From contig JAPPPF010000159.1 of the NCBI GenBank assembly GCA_028817665.1, positions 1 to 36,718 of the forward strand: a stretch of DNA of 36,718 bases, in the 5' to 3' direction. Shown one piece after another: positions 1-7,236 of this stretch (its first letter is position 1; each line of letters opens with the position of its first letter). The notes under the pieces are model-generated. The model was not told the origin of the DNA. It saw nothing but the letters and a program-made list of their open reading frames with translations, and ran no database searches. Origin of the DNA: Magnetovibrio sp. (lineage in GTDB: Bacteria; Pseudomonadota; Alphaproteobacteria; Rhodospirillales; Casp-alpha2). Position numbers and translations under genes: made by a program.

Positions 1-306
1 GTCCGGCTGCGGCAGGGCGCCCGGGGCCGGCGGCGAGCTCGCCGGCGCCGAACCGGCGGGCAGGGGCAGCGGGGCGGGGCGGGGCGGCGCGGCCGGGGCG
101 GTGCCCGGCGGGATCGTCGAGGCCTGCACGTTGGGGCCCGTCGGCAGCGGCGGGCGGCGGTGCGACGGCGGCGTCTGGGTCGCCGGCCGGGGGCTTTCGA
201 CTTGCAAGGGCCCGGACTGTTGCAGAGACTGACAGCCGGCCATCGCCATGACGGCGGCGGTCAGGAGCGCGGCGGGAATTAGGGTGAATGTCGAAAAGCG
301 GTTCAT
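1..306 (-). CDS. LpoA-like penicillin-binding protein activator lipoprotein, N-terminal part (runs off window)
   Basis: The reverse strand from 306 stays open to the window edge (102 codons). It begins with a lipoprotein signal: Met-Asn-Arg, a hydrophobic stretch (residues 8-23), then a lipobox-like A-M-A-G-C with Cys25. After it comes a Pro/Ala-rich linker (about residues 35-100), as in lipoproteins that carry a periplasmic domain on a flexible tether. Only this tether is in the window, so the functional domain is not visible. The LpoA-like call rests on position: in E. coli lpoA diverges from rsmI and sits near yraN and dolP, and the same neighbours follow here. LpoA proteins are outer-membrane activators of bifunctional peptidoglycan synthases. 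The start has an AGGA four bases upstream. It could also be another proline-rich periplasmic binding-type lipoprotein. Confidence 0.62.
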   Translation of the reverse strand, partial: MNRFSTFTLIPAALLTAAVMAMAGCQSLQQSGPLQVESPRPATQTPPSHRRPPLPTGPNVQASTIPPGTAPAAPPRPAPLPLPAGSAPASSPPAPGALPQPD

Positions 307-1217
307 CGGGTCCTGGCAGCGGTTTTCCTCACGCCGGCGCCGACACTAACGGCCCAGGCGGGGAGAGTAAACCGTCGGCTGCGGGCGGCCTGGTCGTCGT
401 CGCCACGCCCATCGGCAACGCCGCCGACCTCGGCGCCCGGGCGCTGGACGTGCTCGCCGGCGCCGACGTCATCGCCTGCGAGGACACCCGGGTCACCGCC
501 AAGTTGCTGGCCATCCACGGGATCAAGACGCCGACCCTCTCCTATCATGAACACAACGCCGCCCAGCGGGCGCCGGCGATCATCAAACGCCTGAAAGGTG
601 GCGAAACCGTGGCGCTGGTCTCCGACGCCGGCACGCCGCTGGTTTCCGACCCGGGCTACCGGCTCGTCGGCCAGTGCATCGAAGCGGGCGTGGCGCTGAC
701 CGCCGTCCCCGGGCCGTCGTCGGTGATGGCGGCGCTGGTGCTCTCGGGCCTGCCGACGGACCGCTTCTTCTTCCAGGGGTTCCTGGCCGCGAAGGCCGGG
801 CCGCGGCGGCGCCAGCTGGCCGAGCTCGCGGCGGTGCCGGCGACCCTCGTGGTGATGGAATCGGCGAAGCGCCTGGCCGCCATGCTGACCGACGCGGCCG
901 ACGCGCTGGGCCCGCGCGCCGCCGCGGTGACCCGCGAGCTGACCAAGAAGTTCGAGGAGGTGCGGCGCGGCGCGCTCCCCGAGCTGGCCCGGCACTACCG
1001 GGACGCCGGCCCGCCGAAGGGCGAGGTGACGGTGGTCATCGGCCCGCCGCTGGCCGCCGAGGCGCCGGACGCCGCGGCCGTCGACGCGCTGCTGCGCACG
1101 GCGCTTTCGGAGAACAGCGTCCGCGACGCCGCCCAGCTGGTCGCCGAGGCCACCGGGCTGGCGAGGCGCGACCTCTACCAGCGCGCCCTCGCCCTGCAGG
1201 CCGATCGCGATGAATGA
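288..1217 (+). CDS. rsmI: 16S rRNA (cytidine-1402-2'-O)-methyltransferase RsmI
   Basis: RsmI uses S-adenosylmethionine to 2'-O-methylate C1402 in the 16S rRNA decoding centre. The 309-residue product has the tetrapyrrole-methylase fold signatures of the family: VVVATPIGNAADLG (about 36-49), ACEDTR, SDAGTPLVSDPG, VPGPSS, the GFL..K...R loop, and RELTKKFEE followed by RG. An extra ~34-residue Gly/Ser-rich N-terminus precedes the core. The start is forced: an in-frame TGA lies at 285-287, and no ATG, GTG or TTG occurs between 288 and the conserved core. The start overlaps the 5' end of the divergent lipoprotein gene by 19 bp. The 3' end overlaps yraN by 8 bp, so the two are probably co-transcribed. 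Confidence 0.96.
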   Translation: MSKSGSSGPGSGFPHAGADTNGPGGESKPSAAGGLVVVATPIGNAADLGARALDVLAGADVIACEDTRVTAKLLAIHGIKTPTLSYHEHNAAQRAPAIIKRLKGGETVALVSDAGTPLVSDPGYRLVGQCIEAGVALTAVPGPSSVMAALVLSGLPTDRFFFQGFLAAKAGPRRRQLAELAAVPATLVVMESAKRLAAMLTDAADALGPRAAAVTRELTKKFEEVRRGALPELARHYRDAGPPKGEVTVVIGPPLAAEAPDAAAVDALLRTALSENSVRDAAQLVAEATGLARRDLYQRALALQADRDE

Positions 1218-1593
1218 AGGCCGGGCCGAGACCGGGGGCCGCGCCTGGGCCGCCGGCAGACGCGCCGAAACCTGGACCGCCTGGTGGCTGCGGCTCAAGG
1301 GCTACCGGATCGTGGCGCGGCGCTTCCAATCGCCGGTGGGCGAGATCGACCTGGTGGCGCGCAAGGGCCGCACGCTGGTGTTCTGCGAGGTCAAGGTTCG
1401 GGCCGACGCCGACACGGCGGCGGAGAGCATCACCCATCACCAGCGCCGCCGCATCGAACGCGCGGCGCTAGCCTTCCTGCAGCGCCACCCGGGCCTGGCC
1501 GGGCTCGATCTCCGCTTCGACGCGATCGTCTTCGGCCGCGCCGGCGGCCCGCGCCCGCGCCACATGGCCGACGCCTGGCGGCCGGATTCTTGA
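1210..1593 (+). CDS. yraN: YraN family (UPF0102) nuclease-fold protein
   Basis: This is a 127-residue protein of the UPF0102/YraN family, which has a restriction-endonuclease-like fold and no firmly established role. The family core is visible: G-Y-R-I-V-A-R-R-F, then VGEIDLVARKG and LVFCEVKVR, carrying the E-D...E-x-K pattern of the fold. A helical R-R-I-E-R-A-A segment and LRFDAIVF follow. Length is typical. The gene overlaps the rsmI stop by 8 bp (ATGAATGA arrangement), implying translational coupling. The rsmI-yraN pair is widely conserved in proteobacteria. Confidence 0.9.
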   Translation: MNEGRAETGGRAWAAGRRAETWTAWWLRLKGYRIVARRFQSPVGEIDLVARKGRTLVFCEVKVRADADTAAESITHHQRRRIERAALAFLQRHPGLAGLDLRFDAIVFGRAGGPRPRHMADAWRPDS

Positions 1594-1647
1594 GCCATTT
1601 GTGACCGCCGTCATAGTTTTGACACGGTGGTTGGCGAAAACTGGCCT

Positions 1648-1675
1648 TTGAGCGATTCGCCGCTGGATTTAGAAT
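1648..1675 (+). promoter_or_regulatory. Candidate sigma-70-type promoter for the BON lipoprotein gene
   Basis: TTGAGC (1648-1653) and TAGAAT (1670-1675) are separated by 16 bp. The predicted start near 1682 gives a ~33-nt leader ending in AGAGG before the ATG at 1715. The matches are 4/6 and 5/6 to consensus. The site lies in the only gap of the rsmI-to-SirB1 run. Confidence 0.4.
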
Positions 1676-1714
1676 GATCGCGAATCGCCCCCATTGCTGC
1701 AGAGGTCCCCGACC

Positions 1715-2323
1715 ATGTCCGACGCCCGCCGCCGCCGCCCCGCGATTCTCGCCCTCGTCCTCTTCGCCCTCGCCGTTCCCGTGCTCGCCGGATGCGCCGG
1801 CGCGGTGGTCGGCGCCGGCGCCGCGGTCGGCGTCGCCGCCTTCGAGGAGCGCTCCCTGAAGACCATCGCCGCCGACACCAAGATGGCGACCGAGGTGCGC
1901 CTCAACCTGCTGGAGGCGGGCGAGGAATACACGCTCAAGATCGGCCTCAAGGTGTTCGAGGGCCGCGCCCTGCTGACCGGCGCCGTGCCGACGGAAGCGA
2001 TGCGCGCCGAGGCGGTGAAGCTGACCTGGAAGGTCGCCGGCATCAAGGACGTGATCAACGAGGTGCAGATCAGCGACGCCGGCTTCCTCGACACCGCCCG
2101 CGACGCCTGGATCACCACCCAGCTGAAGTCGAAGCTGGCCGTCGACCAGGAGATCCACGCCATTAACTATTCGGTCGAGACGGTCAACGGCATCATCTAC
2201 CTGATCGGCATCGCCCAGAGCCAGGTCGAGCTCGACCGGGTGATCGGCCACGCCCGCAACCTGGGTTACGTGAAGAAGGTGATCTCCCACGTCCGGGTGA
2301 AGAAGAGCGCGGCCAAGACATGA
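1715..2323 (+). CDS. BON-domain lipoprotein (DolP/OsmY-like)
   Basis: With the ATG at 1715 the product is 202 residues: a short basic N-terminus, a hydrophobic stretch and a lipobox V-L-A-G-C with Cys27, so it is predicted to be a lipid-anchored envelope protein. A Gly/Ala-rich transition is followed by two BON domains (roughly 50-118 and 125-197), recognisable from the alternating V-x-G-x-V strands and G-V-x-x-V-x-N-E-V-type ends. BON lipoproteins such as DolP (YraP) protect outer-membrane integrity, and dolP is close to lpoA-yraN in E. coli, which fits the neighbours here. An in-frame TTG at 1694 would also open the frame, but the AGAGG at 1701-1705 and the shape of the signal peptide favour 1715. 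The stop overlaps the next start (ATGA). Confidence 0.88.
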   Translation: MSDARRRRPAILALVLFALAVPVLAGCAGAVVGAGAAVGVAAFEERSLKTIAADTKMATEVRLNLLEAGEEYTLKIGLKVFEGRALLTGAVPTEAMRAEAVKLTWKVAGIKDVINEVQISDAGFLDTARDAWITTQLKSKLAVDQEIHAINYSVETVNGIIYLIGIAQSQVELDRVIGHARNLGYVKKVISHVRVKKSAAKT

Positions 2324-3159
2324 CCATCGCGGCGAAGCACCGCGACGCCCTGGAGGCCGCCGGCGCGGCCGCGGATGACGCCATCGACATCGGCGCCACG
2401 GCGCTGACCCTGGCCGCCGTCGGCCGCCCCGACACCTCGCGGGAACCCTACCGGCGGCACCTGGAGAAGCTGACCGCCGAGGTCGGCGCCTACGCCCGGC
2501 GCGGCCCCCGGGCGCCGTCGCTGGCGCTCAAGCACGAGGCGCTCTCGCAGGTCATCCACCGCCGCCTCGGCTACGCCGGCACCGAGGACGCCTTCGACGA
2601 CATCGAGGCCGCCAACCTGATGCGGGTCATCGACCGCCGCGGCGGCCTGCCGGTGGCGCTCGGCATCCTCTATCTGCACGCCGCCCACGCGCTCGGCTGG
2701 CCGGCCGCCGGGGTCGACTTCCCGGGCCGTTTCCTGTTGAGCCTCGACGGCGACGGCCGGCGCCTGATCTTCGATCCCTTCGACGGCGGCGCCGAGGTCG
2801 CCGTGCCGGAGCTCCGCCAGCTGCTCAAGACCATGGCCGGCGACGGCGCCGAGCTCCGCCCCGAGCACTACCGGGCGGCCGGGCCGCGCGCCGTGCTGCT
2901 CAGGCTGCAGAACAACATCAAGGTCCGCCACCTGGAGGCCGGCCACATCGAGGCGGCCCTGCGGACGATGGAGACCATGGTCATGATCGCGCCCATGGAA
3001 GCCGCACTTTGGCGCGAGCAGGGCATGCTGCACGCGCGCCTCGACCAGATCCCGGCCGCCGTCGCGGCCCTGGAGGAATCGCTCAGGCGCGGCCGCGACG
3101 ACGAGGCCCGCTACAAGACCTCGGCCTTCCTCCAGGAACTGAGGCGCCGGCTCGGCTGA
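2320..3159 (+). CDS. SirB1-like transglutaminase-fold protein with TPR tail
   Basis: The 279-residue product matches the SirB1/transglutaminase-core-2 family. An N-terminal helical region precedes the family block L-x-x-V-I-x-R-R-x-G-L-P-V-A-L-G-I-L-Y (about 108-126). Then come G-V-D-F-P-G-R-F-L-L and L-I-F-D-P-F-D-G-G, and a C-terminal TPR-like repeat (about 190-275). The family is widespread but its molecular function is not settled; the catalytic Cys of true transglutaminases is not evident. Its ATG overlaps the stop of the BON gene by 4 bp, so the two are almost certainly one transcription unit. Confidence 0.85.
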   Translation: MTIAAKHRDALEAAGAAADDAIDIGATALTLAAVGRPDTSREPYRRHLEKLTAEVGAYARRGPRAPSLALKHEALSQVIHRRLGYAGTEDAFDDIEAANLMRVIDRRGGLPVALGILYLHAAHALGWPAAGVDFPGRFLLSLDGDGRRLIFDPFDGGAEVAVPELRQLLKTMAGDGAELRPEHYRAAGPRAVLLRLQNNIKVRHLEAGHIEAALRTMETMVMIAPMEAALWREQGMLHARLDQIPAAVAALEESLRRGRDDEARYKTSAFLQELRRRLG

Positions 3160-3172
3160 GGGCAACGCCCTT
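3159..3172 (+). terminator. Small hairpin after the SirB1-like gene
   Basis: AGGGC-AAC-GCCCT (3159-3171) is a perfect 5-bp stem with a 3-nt loop, starting at the stop codon and followed by only two further T-type bases. It may attenuate read-through into gshB, which has its own promoter. The T-tract is too short for a confident intrinsic terminator. Confidence 0.25.
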
Positions 3173-3197
3173 GTGAACCGCCGTTAGCTCGGCGCGC

Positions 3198-3226
3198 TTG
3201 GCGGATCGGCGCCGCCTGATTATCTT
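3198..3226 (+). promoter_or_regulatory. Candidate gshB promoter
   Basis: TTGGCG (3198-3203), a 17-bp spacer and TATCTT (3221-3226) predict a start near 3233 and a ~34-nt leader carrying GAAAGGA before the ATG at 3267. Both boxes match 4/6. A possible TTG start for gshB at 3198 coincides with the -35 box, which argues against that start. Confidence 0.45.
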
Positions 3227-3266
3227 AGGTCACGCGCATCCGCTTCCCGGCACGAAAGGACAGCCC

Positions 3267-4205
3267 ATGGCCCTCAAGGTGGCGATCCAAATGGATCACG
3301 TCTCGACCATCGACATCGCAGGCGATTCGACCTTCGTCCTGGCCCTCGAGGCGCAGAAGCGCGGCCACGCGCTCTATCACTACCTGCCCGGCGCCCTGGC
3401 CATGGACTCGGGCCGCGTCCTGGCGAAGGCGGAGCCCCTCGAGGTGCGCCGCGAGGACGGCAACCACTACACATTGGGCGCGCCCGAGGAGATCGACCTG
3501 GCCGACGTCGACGTTGTCCTGATGCGCCAGGACCCGCCCTTCGACATGTCCTACATCACCGCGACGCACCTGCTGGAATACGTGCATCCGAAGACCCTGG
3601 TGGTCAACGACCCGCGCGAGGTCCGGAACGCGCCGGAGAAGCTGTTCGTCATGGACTTCCCCGAGTTCATGCCGCCGACGCTCATTTCATCCGACCCGGA
3701 CCGCATCAACGCCTTCCGGGCCGAGCACCGCGACATCATCCTGAAGCCGCTCTACGGCAACGGCGGCGCCGGGGTCTTCCACGTGACGCCCGACGACGAG
3801 AACATGAACGCGCTCCTGGAGATGTTCGCCGAGCGCAACCGCGAGCCGATCATCGCCCAGGCCTACCTGAAGGACGTGCGGGCCGGCGACAAGCGCATCA
3901 TCCTCATCGACGGCGACGTGGCCGGCGCCACCAACCGGATCCCGAAGGCCGGCGAGGCGCGCTCCAACATGCACGTCGGCGGCCAGGCGGTGAAGTCGGA
4001 GCTGACCGCGCGCGAAGAAGAGATCTGCGCCGCGCTCGGCCCGAAACTGAAGGAGCGCGGCCTGATCTTCGTCGGCATCGACGTCATCGGCGGCTACATG
4101 ACCGAGATCAACGTCACCTCGCCCACCGGCCTCCAGGAAATCAACGCCTTCGACGGTGTGTGCCTTGAAGCGGACATCTGGGACGCCATCGAGGCGAAGC
4201 TCTAG
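3267..4205 (+). CDS. gshB: Glutathione synthetase
   Basis: GshB joins gamma-glutamylcysteine and glycine with ATP to form glutathione in the cytoplasm. The 312-residue product (family usually ~315) has the prokaryotic GSH-synthetase N-domain (A-I-Q-M-D-H-V at the start, then D[12 protein letters not shown]). The ATP-grasp domain follows: [13 protein letters not shown], the region around [15 protein letters not shown], a glycine-binding loop with R-x-N-x-H-V-G-G, and the metal/ATP segment [21 protein letters not shown]. The ATG at 3267 has GAAAGGA seven bases upstream. A longer TTG start would read through the promoter. In many alphaproteobacteria yifB follows gshB; here only a fragment of it does. 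Confidence 0.96.
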   Translation: MALKVAIQMDHVSTIDIAGDSTFVLALEAQKRGHALYHYLPGALAMDSGRVLAKAEPLEVRREDGNHYTLGAPEEIDLADVDVVLMRQDPPFDMSYITATHLLEYVHPKTLVVNDPREVRNAPEKLFVMDFPEFMPPTLISSDPDRINAFRAEHRDIILKPLYGNGGAGVFHVTPDDENMNALLEMFAERNREPIIAQAYLKDVRAGDKRIILIDGDVAGATNRIPKAGEARSNMHVGGQAVKSELTAREEEICAALGPKLKERGLIFVGIDVIGGYMTEINVTSPTGLQEINAFDGVCLEADIWDAIEAKL

Positions 4206-4244
4206 GCCGGCGCCGGCCCCTCCGGCCCTACACCAACACCTATC

Positions 4245-4345
4245 ACCGTCATGCCCGGGCTTGACCCGGGCATCCACGACTTTCCCGTTGCGCCCGGCGA
4301 TGGAATGAAGTCGTGGATCACCGGGTCAAGCCCGGTGATGACGGT
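4245..4345. repeat. Long palindromic intergenic repeat (alphaproteobacterial REP-like element)
   Basis: Two 38-nt arms (4245-4282 and 4308-4345) are reverse complements apart from four central differences, with a 25-nt loop. Each arm is itself a smaller palindrome, for example GCCCGGGCTTGACCCGGGC in the left arm. The arms begin and end with CCGTCAT / ATGACGG and contain ATCCACGACTT / AAGTCGTGGAT. Such elements are scattered through many alphaproteobacterial genomes and produce well-known spurious ORFs. Placed 40 bp after the gshB stop, the transcript would fold into a very stable hairpin, so it probably also ends or protects the gshB mRNA. Confidence 0.85.
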
Positions 4346-4769
4346 TGGCAGGTCGGCGAACGTCGGTAAATTCGACCACAATCGATAATTGGTGGACAAT
4401 GATAGTTCTTTTTCTATAATTTGCAGAACAAAAGAGGGGTAATGGCATGGTCGCGCGCATCGGGACGGTCGCCTTCGAGGGCATTCGGGTCGCCGCTTCG
4501 GCGAAGGCCGCCTCGGCGGCGATCGCCACCGGATCCTCGATGCCGAGACCGCCCGACAGCTCCGGCGGCGGCGACGGCCGCATGGCCGGTTCCGGCGCTG
4601 TCCGCTCGACGCTGGTCAGCCAACTCATGGACGGCGCGTCGGTGGCGGCGCGGTAGGTGGGAAGGTCGGCCCCCGGGGCCGGCTTGCCGGCGCGGGCCGG
4701 CGCGTCACCGGCCTGGGCGAGTTCGGCGGTGGCGGTGGGGGCAGGGCTATCAACGAGCCACGAGGTCAT
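4326..4769 (-). CDS. Hypothetical 147-residue ORF, possibly 3'-truncated at the yifB junction
   Basis: The reverse frame starting at 4769 has TGAGGAGAC about 10 nt before its ATG, a good ribosome binding site. Its first ~92 residues are Ala/Pro-rich with no recognised motif. From about residue 93 it reads antisense through the yifB remnant, then through the promoter and into the palindromic repeat, so that tail cannot be an evolved protein. One explanation is that a once longer gene was cut at the same point as yifB (about 4490) and now reads into foreign sequence. Equally, it may be a chance ORF in GC-rich DNA. I do not recognise it and assign no function. Confidence 0.25.
   Translation of the reverse strand: MTSWLVDSPAPTATAELAQAGDAPARAGKPAPGADLPTYRAATDAPSMSWLTSVERTAPEPAMRPSPPPELSGGLGIEDPVAIAAEAAFAEAATRMPSKATVPMRATMPLPLFCSANYRKRTIIVHQLSIVVEFTDVRRPANRHHRA
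4393..4420 (+). promoter_or_regulatory. Strong-looking promoter of the former yifB gene
   Basis: TGGACA (4393-4398, 5/6) and a perfect TATAAT (4415-4420) are 16 bp apart in a locally AT-rich stretch. Transcription is predicted to start near 4427, followed by AGAGGGG at 4433-4439 and the ATG at 4447. Promoter and ribosome binding site look intact although the gene they served is not. Confidence 0.6.
4447..4656 (+). pseudogene. 5' remnant of a YifB/ComM-type Mg-chelatase-like ATPase gene
   Basis: The frame opens with MVARIGTVAFEGIRV. I recognise this as the near-invariant N-terminus of YifB/ComM family AAA+ proteins (typically M-V-x-R-V-x-T-V-A-F-x-G-I-E). The family runs to about 500 residues. 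Here homology stops after about residue 14-15 (near 4490) and the frame ends after 69 codons of Ala/Ser/Gly-rich sequence that does not resemble YifB. No other part of YifB (Walker A, Mg-chelatase core) is visible down to 4960. A good promoter and an AGAGGGG ribosome binding site (7 nt before the ATG) remain, so a short peptide could still be made. gshB-yifB adjacency in relatives supports the reading. I infer a deletion or recombination near 4490; an assembly join is the alternative. Confidence 0.6.
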
Positions 4770-4960
4770 TGCCGCGCCGTCTCCTCAGGCCGCGATCGGG
4801 CCGGAACGTGGGGTCTCCGCACCTTGGAATCATAGGAGGGCCGTGATTCGCCGCCAAGCCCGGCGGCGCCGGCCGCCGGAAACCGTCGCGGGTCAATGGT
4901 TTAGGCGAACTGGCGGAGATGGCGCGCGAGCCGGCGGGCGCGAAAACCCGCGAATCGGGC
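4657..4960. other. Stretch without a confident gene
   Basis: Between the end of the yifB remnant frame and the HIT gene I see no conserved protein, RNA gene or clear hairpin. The 4657-4769 part is covered only by the weak reverse-strand hypothetical ORF. The 4770-4960 part would be that ORF's upstream region and the downstream region of the HIT gene. Forward frames here give Arg/Gly-rich translations typical of non-coding GC-rich DNA. Confidence 0.5.
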
Positions 4961-5329
4961 TCAGGCGGGCGGGCGGCGGATCATCCCGCCGAGGTCGCGG
5001 CCGGCGAACACGTGGATGTGGAAGTGCGGCACCTCCTGGTGCGCGTCGCGGCCATGATTGGCGAGAATGCGGTAGCCGTCCTCGACGGCGCCGGCCTCGC
5101 GGGCGACGACGCCGACGGCGCGGACGAAGCCGGCGATCTCGGCGTCGCTGGCGTTGGCCGAGAAGTCGTCCATGGAGACGTAGGCGCCCTTGGGGATGAC
5201 CAGGATGTGGGTCGGCGCCTGCGGCTGGATGTCCTTGAAGGCCAGCGCCACGTCGTTCTCGTAGACCTTGTCGCAGGGAATCTCGGCGCGCAGGATCTTG
5301 GCGAAGATGTTGTTGTCGTCGTAGGCCAT
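4961..5329 (-). CDS. HIT family (HinT-like) nucleotide phosphoramidase
   Basis: This 122-residue protein has the histidine-triad signature HFHIHVF, with His102, His104 and His106 and an earlier conserved His. The N-terminal block F-A-K-I-L-R-A-E-I-P-C-D-K-V-Y-E-N matches the HinT branch, as does A-P-T-H-I-L-V-I-P-K. HinT enzymes hydrolyse purine nucleoside phosphoramidates and AMP-lysine adducts. It closes the his operon on the minus strand, 29 bp after hisE, with AAGGAA before its ATG. HIT genes directly after hisE are common in alphaproteobacteria. Confidence 0.95.
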   Translation of the reverse strand: MAYDDNNIFAKILRAEIPCDKVYENDVALAFKDIQPQAPTHILVIPKGAYVSMDDFSANASDAEIAGFVRAVGVVAREAGAVEDGYRILANHGRDAHQEVPHFHIHVFAGRDLGGMIRRPPA

Positions 5330-5358
5330 CTTGGGAAGTTCCTTTTCGGCGGTCGGTC

Positions 5359-5709
5359 TCAGCGGGGCGTCTCGGAATTCTTGGCGCGCTTGCGCAATTT
5401 CTTCTCGTCGATCCCGGAGACGCCGAAGCGGCGTTCCAGCTCGGCCCAGACCGCGTCCGGGCGGATGCCCTGGTCGGCCCACAGCACCATCAGGTGGTAG
5501 AGCAGGTCGGCGCTCTCCGACACCACGTCGGCCGGGCTCTGGCCGAGCGACGCGACCACCACCTCGGTGGCCTCCTCGCCGAGCTTCTTGGCGATCTGGT
5601 TGGTGCCGCGGTGGAACAGCTTCGACGTATAGGACGTCTCCGGATCGCCGCCACGGCGGCTGGCGATCACGTCGTAGAGCTCCTCGATGATCCGGCTGTC
5701 CTTGCTCAC
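5359..5709 (-). CDS. hisE: Phosphoribosyl-ATP pyrophosphatase
   Basis: HisE hydrolyses phosphoribosyl-ATP to phosphoribosyl-AMP, the second step of histidine synthesis. The 116-residue product is a standalone all-alpha NTP pyrophosphohydrolase. It has S-Y-T-S-K-L-F and G-x-x-x-I-A-K-K-L-G-E-E-A-T-E-V-V, and S-E-S-A-D-L-L-Y-H-L-M-V-L-W, which carry the Glu/Asp metal ligands. HisI is not fused and is not in the window. The gene lies 24 bp downstream of hisF in the same operon. Confidence 0.96.
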   Translation of the reverse strand: MSKDSRIIEELYDVIASRRGGDPETSYTSKLFHRGTNQIAKKLGEEATEVVVASLGQSPADVVSESADLLYHLMVLWADQGIRPDAVWAELERRFGVSGIDEKKLRKRAKNSETPR

Positions 5710-5733
5710 GCTCGGGTCCCTCCTCTGCCGGTC

Positions 5734-6501
5734 CTAGGCCGGCACCGGGCGCACCGGCACGCCGCCGGCGGCCAGATGCGCCTTCGCCTCGCCGATGGTA
5801 TAGGTCCCGAAATGGAAAATCGAGGCCGCCAGGACGGCCGACGCGTGGCCCTTGACGACGCCCTCGACCAAGTGCTCGAGGGTGCCGACGCCGCCCGACG
5901 CGATCACCGGGATCGGCACCGCGTCGGCGACGGCGCGGGTCAGCGGCAGGTTGAAGCCCTGCTTGGTGCCGTCGCGGTCCATGGAGGTCAGCAGGATCTC
6001 GCCGGCGCCGAGCTCGGCCATGCGCCGCGACCATTCGACCGCGTCGATGCCGGTCGGCTTGCGGCCGCCGTGGGTGAAGATCTCGAAGCCGCCGCCCGGG
6101 ACGCTCTTCGCGTCGACGGCGACGACGATGCATTGGCTGCCGAACTTGAGCGCCGCCTCGCGGACGAAGTCCGGGTTGTGCACGGCGGCGGTGTTGATGG
6201 AGACCTTGTCGGCGCCGGCCAGAAGCAGCTTGCGGACGTCGTCGGTGGTGCGCACGCCGCCGCCGACGGTCAACGGCATGAAGCACTCGTCGGCGGTGCG
6301 CCCGACTACGTCGTAGATGGTGTCGCGGTTCTCGTGGCTGGCGGTGATGTCGAGGAAGCAGAGCTCGTCGGCGCCGGCGGCGTCGTAGACGCGGGCCTGC
6401 TCGACCGGATCGCCGGCATCGACCAGGTCGACGAAGTTGACGCCCTTGACGACGCGCCCGCGGTCGACGTCGAGACAGGGAATGACCCGCGCCTTCAGCA
6501 T
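5734..6501 (-). CDS. hisF: Imidazole glycerol phosphate synthase, cyclase subunit
   Basis: HisF uses ammonia from HisH to convert PRFAR to imidazole glycerol phosphate and AICAR. The 255-residue (beta/alpha)8 barrel begins [12 protein letters not shown] with catalytic Asp11. The second conserved Asp is in V-V-A-V-D-A-K. The phosphate-binding loops V-G-G-G-V-R and I-A-S-G-G-V-G are present, as is the S-M-D-R-D-G-T-K segment. The gene overlaps the hisA stop by one base (TGATG), implying coupled translation. Confidence 0.98.
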   Translation of the reverse strand: MLKARVIPCLDVDRGRVVKGVNFVDLVDAGDPVEQARVYDAAGADELCFLDITASHENRDTIYDVVGRTADECFMPLTVGGGVRTTDDVRKLLLAGADKVSINTAAVHNPDFVREAALKFGSQCIVVAVDAKSVPGGGFEIFTHGGRKPTGIDAVEWSRRMAELGAGEILLTSMDRDGTKQGFNLPLTRAVADAVPIPVIASGGVGTLEHLVEGVVKGHASAVLAASIFHFGTYTIGEAKAHLAAGGVPVRPVPA

Positions 6502-7232
6502 CAGGCCGCCGCCTTCAGCGCCGCCACGGCGGCGGCGACGTCGACGCGGCCGTCGTAGACGGCGCGGCCCGAGATGACGCCCTCCAGCTGATCGCCGGCG
6601 GCCGCCTTGACGGCCTCCAGGTCGGCCATGGAGGAGACCCCGCCCGACAGGATCACCGGGATGTCGACGGCGGCGGCCAGCGCCAGCGTCGCCTCGGTGT
6701 TCGGGCCCTGCATGGCGCCGTCGCGGCTGATGTCGGTGTAGATCAGGGCCGCGGCGCCGGCCTCGGTGAACCGCTGGGCCAGCTCCAGGGCGGTGATTTC
6801 GGCGGTTTCCGCCCAGCCCTCGACGGCGACGCGGCCGTCGCGGGCGTCGATGCCCAGCGCGACGCGGCCGGGGTGGCGGGCGCAGGCGCGGCGCACCAGG
6901 TCCGGGTCGCGGACCGCGACGGTGCCGAGGATGACGCGGCGGATTCCCTTTTCCAGCCAGAAGTCGATGGTTTCCATGTCGCGGATGCCGCCGCCCAGCT
7001 GCGCCGGGATGCCGACGGCCCCGAGGATGCCCTCGACGGCGGCGCCGTTGACGGGCCGGCCTTCGAAGGCACCATTCAAATCAACGAGATGTAGCCATTC
7101 ACTGCCACGCTGCTCGAATTCCGCCGCCTGAGCCGCTGGATTCTCGTTGAAAACCGTCGCCTGGTCCATGTCGCCGCGCAGCAGCCGCACGCATTGGCCG
7201 TCCTTCAGGTCGATCGCCGGAAAAAAGATCAT
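6501..7232 (-). CDS. hisA: ProFAR isomerase HisA
   Basis: HisA converts ProFAR to PRFAR by an Amadori rearrangement. The 243-residue barrel starts [15 protein letters not shown] with catalytic Asp8. The second acidic residue lies in Y-T-D-I-S-R-D-G. Phosphate loops Q-L-G-G-G-I-R and L-S-G-G-V-S are clear. The gene lies between hisH (4 bp upstream) and hisF (1-bp overlap). The 5' end (about 7060-7150) has noticeably more A/T-ending codons than its neighbours. Confidence 0.98.
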   Translation of the reverse strand: MIFFPAIDLKDGQCVRLLRGDMDQATVFNENPAAQAAEFEQRGSEWLHLVDLNGAFEGRPVNGAAVEGILGAVGIPAQLGGGIRDMETIDFWLEKGIRRVILGTVAVRDPDLVRRACARHPGRVALGIDARDGRVAVEGWAETAEITALELAQRFTEAGAAALIYTDISRDGAMQGPNTEATLALAAAVDIPVILSGGVSSMADLEAVKAAAGDQLEGVISGRAVYDGRVDVAAAVAALKAAA

Positions 7233-7236
7233 CGCG

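Noticed and set aside
1619-1624. TTGACA as a promoter for the BON lipoprotein gene
   Set aside because: No acceptable -10 hexamer at 16-18 bp; the TTGAGC-N16-TAGAAT pair downstream fits better.
3687-4277. Long reverse frame antisense to gshB beginning D-A-R-V-K-P-G-H-D
   Set aside because: The start is again repeat-derived, and the rest is antisense to a well-supported gene; such frames are common in GC-rich DNA.
4202-4399. Reverse-strand ORF (~65 codons) reading through the palindromic repeat
   Set aside because: Its peptide (G-L-D-P-V-I-H-D ... S-S-P-G-M-T) is the familiar spurious translation of alphaproteobacterial palindromic repeats; no ribosome binding site or independent support.
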